Positions 6,910 to 7,490 of a stretch of DNA of 7,490 nucleotides are shown here, piece after piece. Within the stretch, counting starts at the first letter, position 1; each line of letters opens with the position of its first letter. The stretch is from Bacteroidetes bacterium SW_11_45_7 (GTDB lineage: Bacteria > Bacteroidota > Bacteroidia > Chitinophagales > SW-11-45-7), in assembly GCA_003022985.1 (NCBI GenBank), contig PXTV01000094.1:1-7490 (forward strand). The letters are read 5' to 3'. Made by a program: the position numbers and the translations under genes. The notes beneath the pieces are model-generated. The model did no database searches, was not told the DNA's origin, and saw only the letters and a list, made by a program, of their open reading frames with translations.

Positions 6910-7490
6910 TTATTCGATCACTTCTGTGACCTGACCTGCACCTACCGTCTTGCCACCTTCGCGAATAGCAAAGCGCAATCCTTTCTCCATAGCTACAGGA
7001 TAGATCAATTCAACTTCTAATGTAACGTTATCGCCAGGCATTACCATTTCAACACCTTCCGGAAGATTTACGCTACCTGTCACGTCAGTTGTCCTGAAGT
7101 AGAACTGCGGGCGATAATCCTTGAAGAAAGGTGTGTGACGACCACCTTCATCCTTCTTCAGCACGTAAACTTCGCACTTGAATTTGGTGTGCGGAGTAAT
7201 ACTGTCTGGCGCACAAACAACCATGCCCCTCTTGATGTCTTCTTTTTCAATACCGCGAAGCAACAAGCCAACATTATCGCCAGCTTCACCTCGATCAAGA
7301 ATCTTGCGGAACATTTCGACCCCTGTTACGGTGGACTTCATAGTTTCGTCCTGCATGCCCACAATTTGAACGGGATCATTTGTTTGAATGACACCGCGCT
7401 CAACGCGTCCGGTAGCAACTGTTCCGCGCCCTGTAATGGAGAAAATGTCCTCAATGGGAAGCAGGAAGGGCTTATCGATGGCACGGTCAG
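6910..7490 (-). CDS. tuf: Elongation factor Tu, C-terminal half (partial at window edge)
   Basis: The last 192 residues of EF-Tu, the GTPase that delivers aminoacyl-tRNA to the ribosome. The start and the GTP-binding domain with its P-loop lie beyond the right edge. The visible part begins at the end of the G domain ([20 protein letters not shown]), continues through domain 2 ([51 protein letters not shown]) and domain 3 ([53 protein letters not shown]), and ends [18 protein letters not shown] plus TEVIE and TAA. The frame is open to the edge without a stop; a GTG at 7360-7362 is an internal Val, not a start. Residues follow the family closely. Followed by tRNA-Trp after 14 bases. Confidence 0.98.
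   Translation of the reverse strand, partial: DRAIDKPFLLPIEDIFSITGRGTVATGRVERGVIQTNDPVQIVGMQDETMKSTVTGVEMFRKILDRGEAGDNVGLLLRGIEKEDIKRGMVVCAPDSITPHTKFKCEVYVLKKDEGGRHTPFFKDYRPQFYFRTTDVTGSVNLPEGVEMVMPGDNVTLEVELIYPVAMEKGLRFAIREGGKTVGAGQVTEVIE

Noticed and set aside
1..7490. A novel defence, mobile or biosynthetic system
   Set aside because: Every substantial reading frame belongs to a conserved core operon. No transposase, integrase, CRISPR repeat, toxin-antitoxin pair or composition break was seen.

Overview
The window is one compact, co-oriented gene block on the minus strand. In transcription order (right to left) it holds the 3' half of tuf, tRNA-Trp(CCA), secE, nusG, rplK, rplA, rplJ, rplL and most of rpoB, whose 3' end lies beyond position 1. 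This is the classic tuf-secE-nusG-ribosomal protein-RNA polymerase cluster. The proteins point to Bacteroidota, perhaps a Cytophagales-like lineage. RpoB has the Bacteroidota-type stretches such as [12 protein letters not shown] and [11 protein letters not shown], the base composition is moderate, most starts lack a Shine-Dalgarno site, and tuf-trnW-secE has the usual layout. The phylum is fairly secure; the order is a guess.

Layout: tuf C-terminal half (6910-7490, open at the right edge); tRNA-Trp (6823-6895); secE (6601-6798); nusG (6015-6584, or 6590 with a GTG start); rplK (5548-6012); rplA (4816-5514); rplJ (4209-4745); rplL (3791-4174); a 222-base spacer (3569-3790) with strong inverted repeats; rpoB (1-3568), interrupted by a frameshift at 1490-1495. 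No stretch over 300 bases lacks a gene. No mobile element, CRISPR array or intrinsic terminator was seen.

How the genes work together: EF-Tu and tRNA-Trp serve translation elongation. L11, L1, L10 and L7/L12 build the two mobile stalks of the 50S subunit, where elongation factors act. NusG links the polymerase to the ribosome, SecE is part of the protein export channel, and RpoB is the catalytic beta subunit of RNA polymerase.

I see no undescribed system here; the gene content is ordinary core housekeeping. Two points deserve a second look. First, rpoB is broken by an apparent 17-base loss exactly at a GAATTC (EcoRI) hexamer, which is more likely a cloning, assembly or sequencing artefact than biology. 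Second, the rplL-rpoB spacer can form two mutually exclusive RNA stem-loops where other bacteria have an attenuator and an RNase III site.
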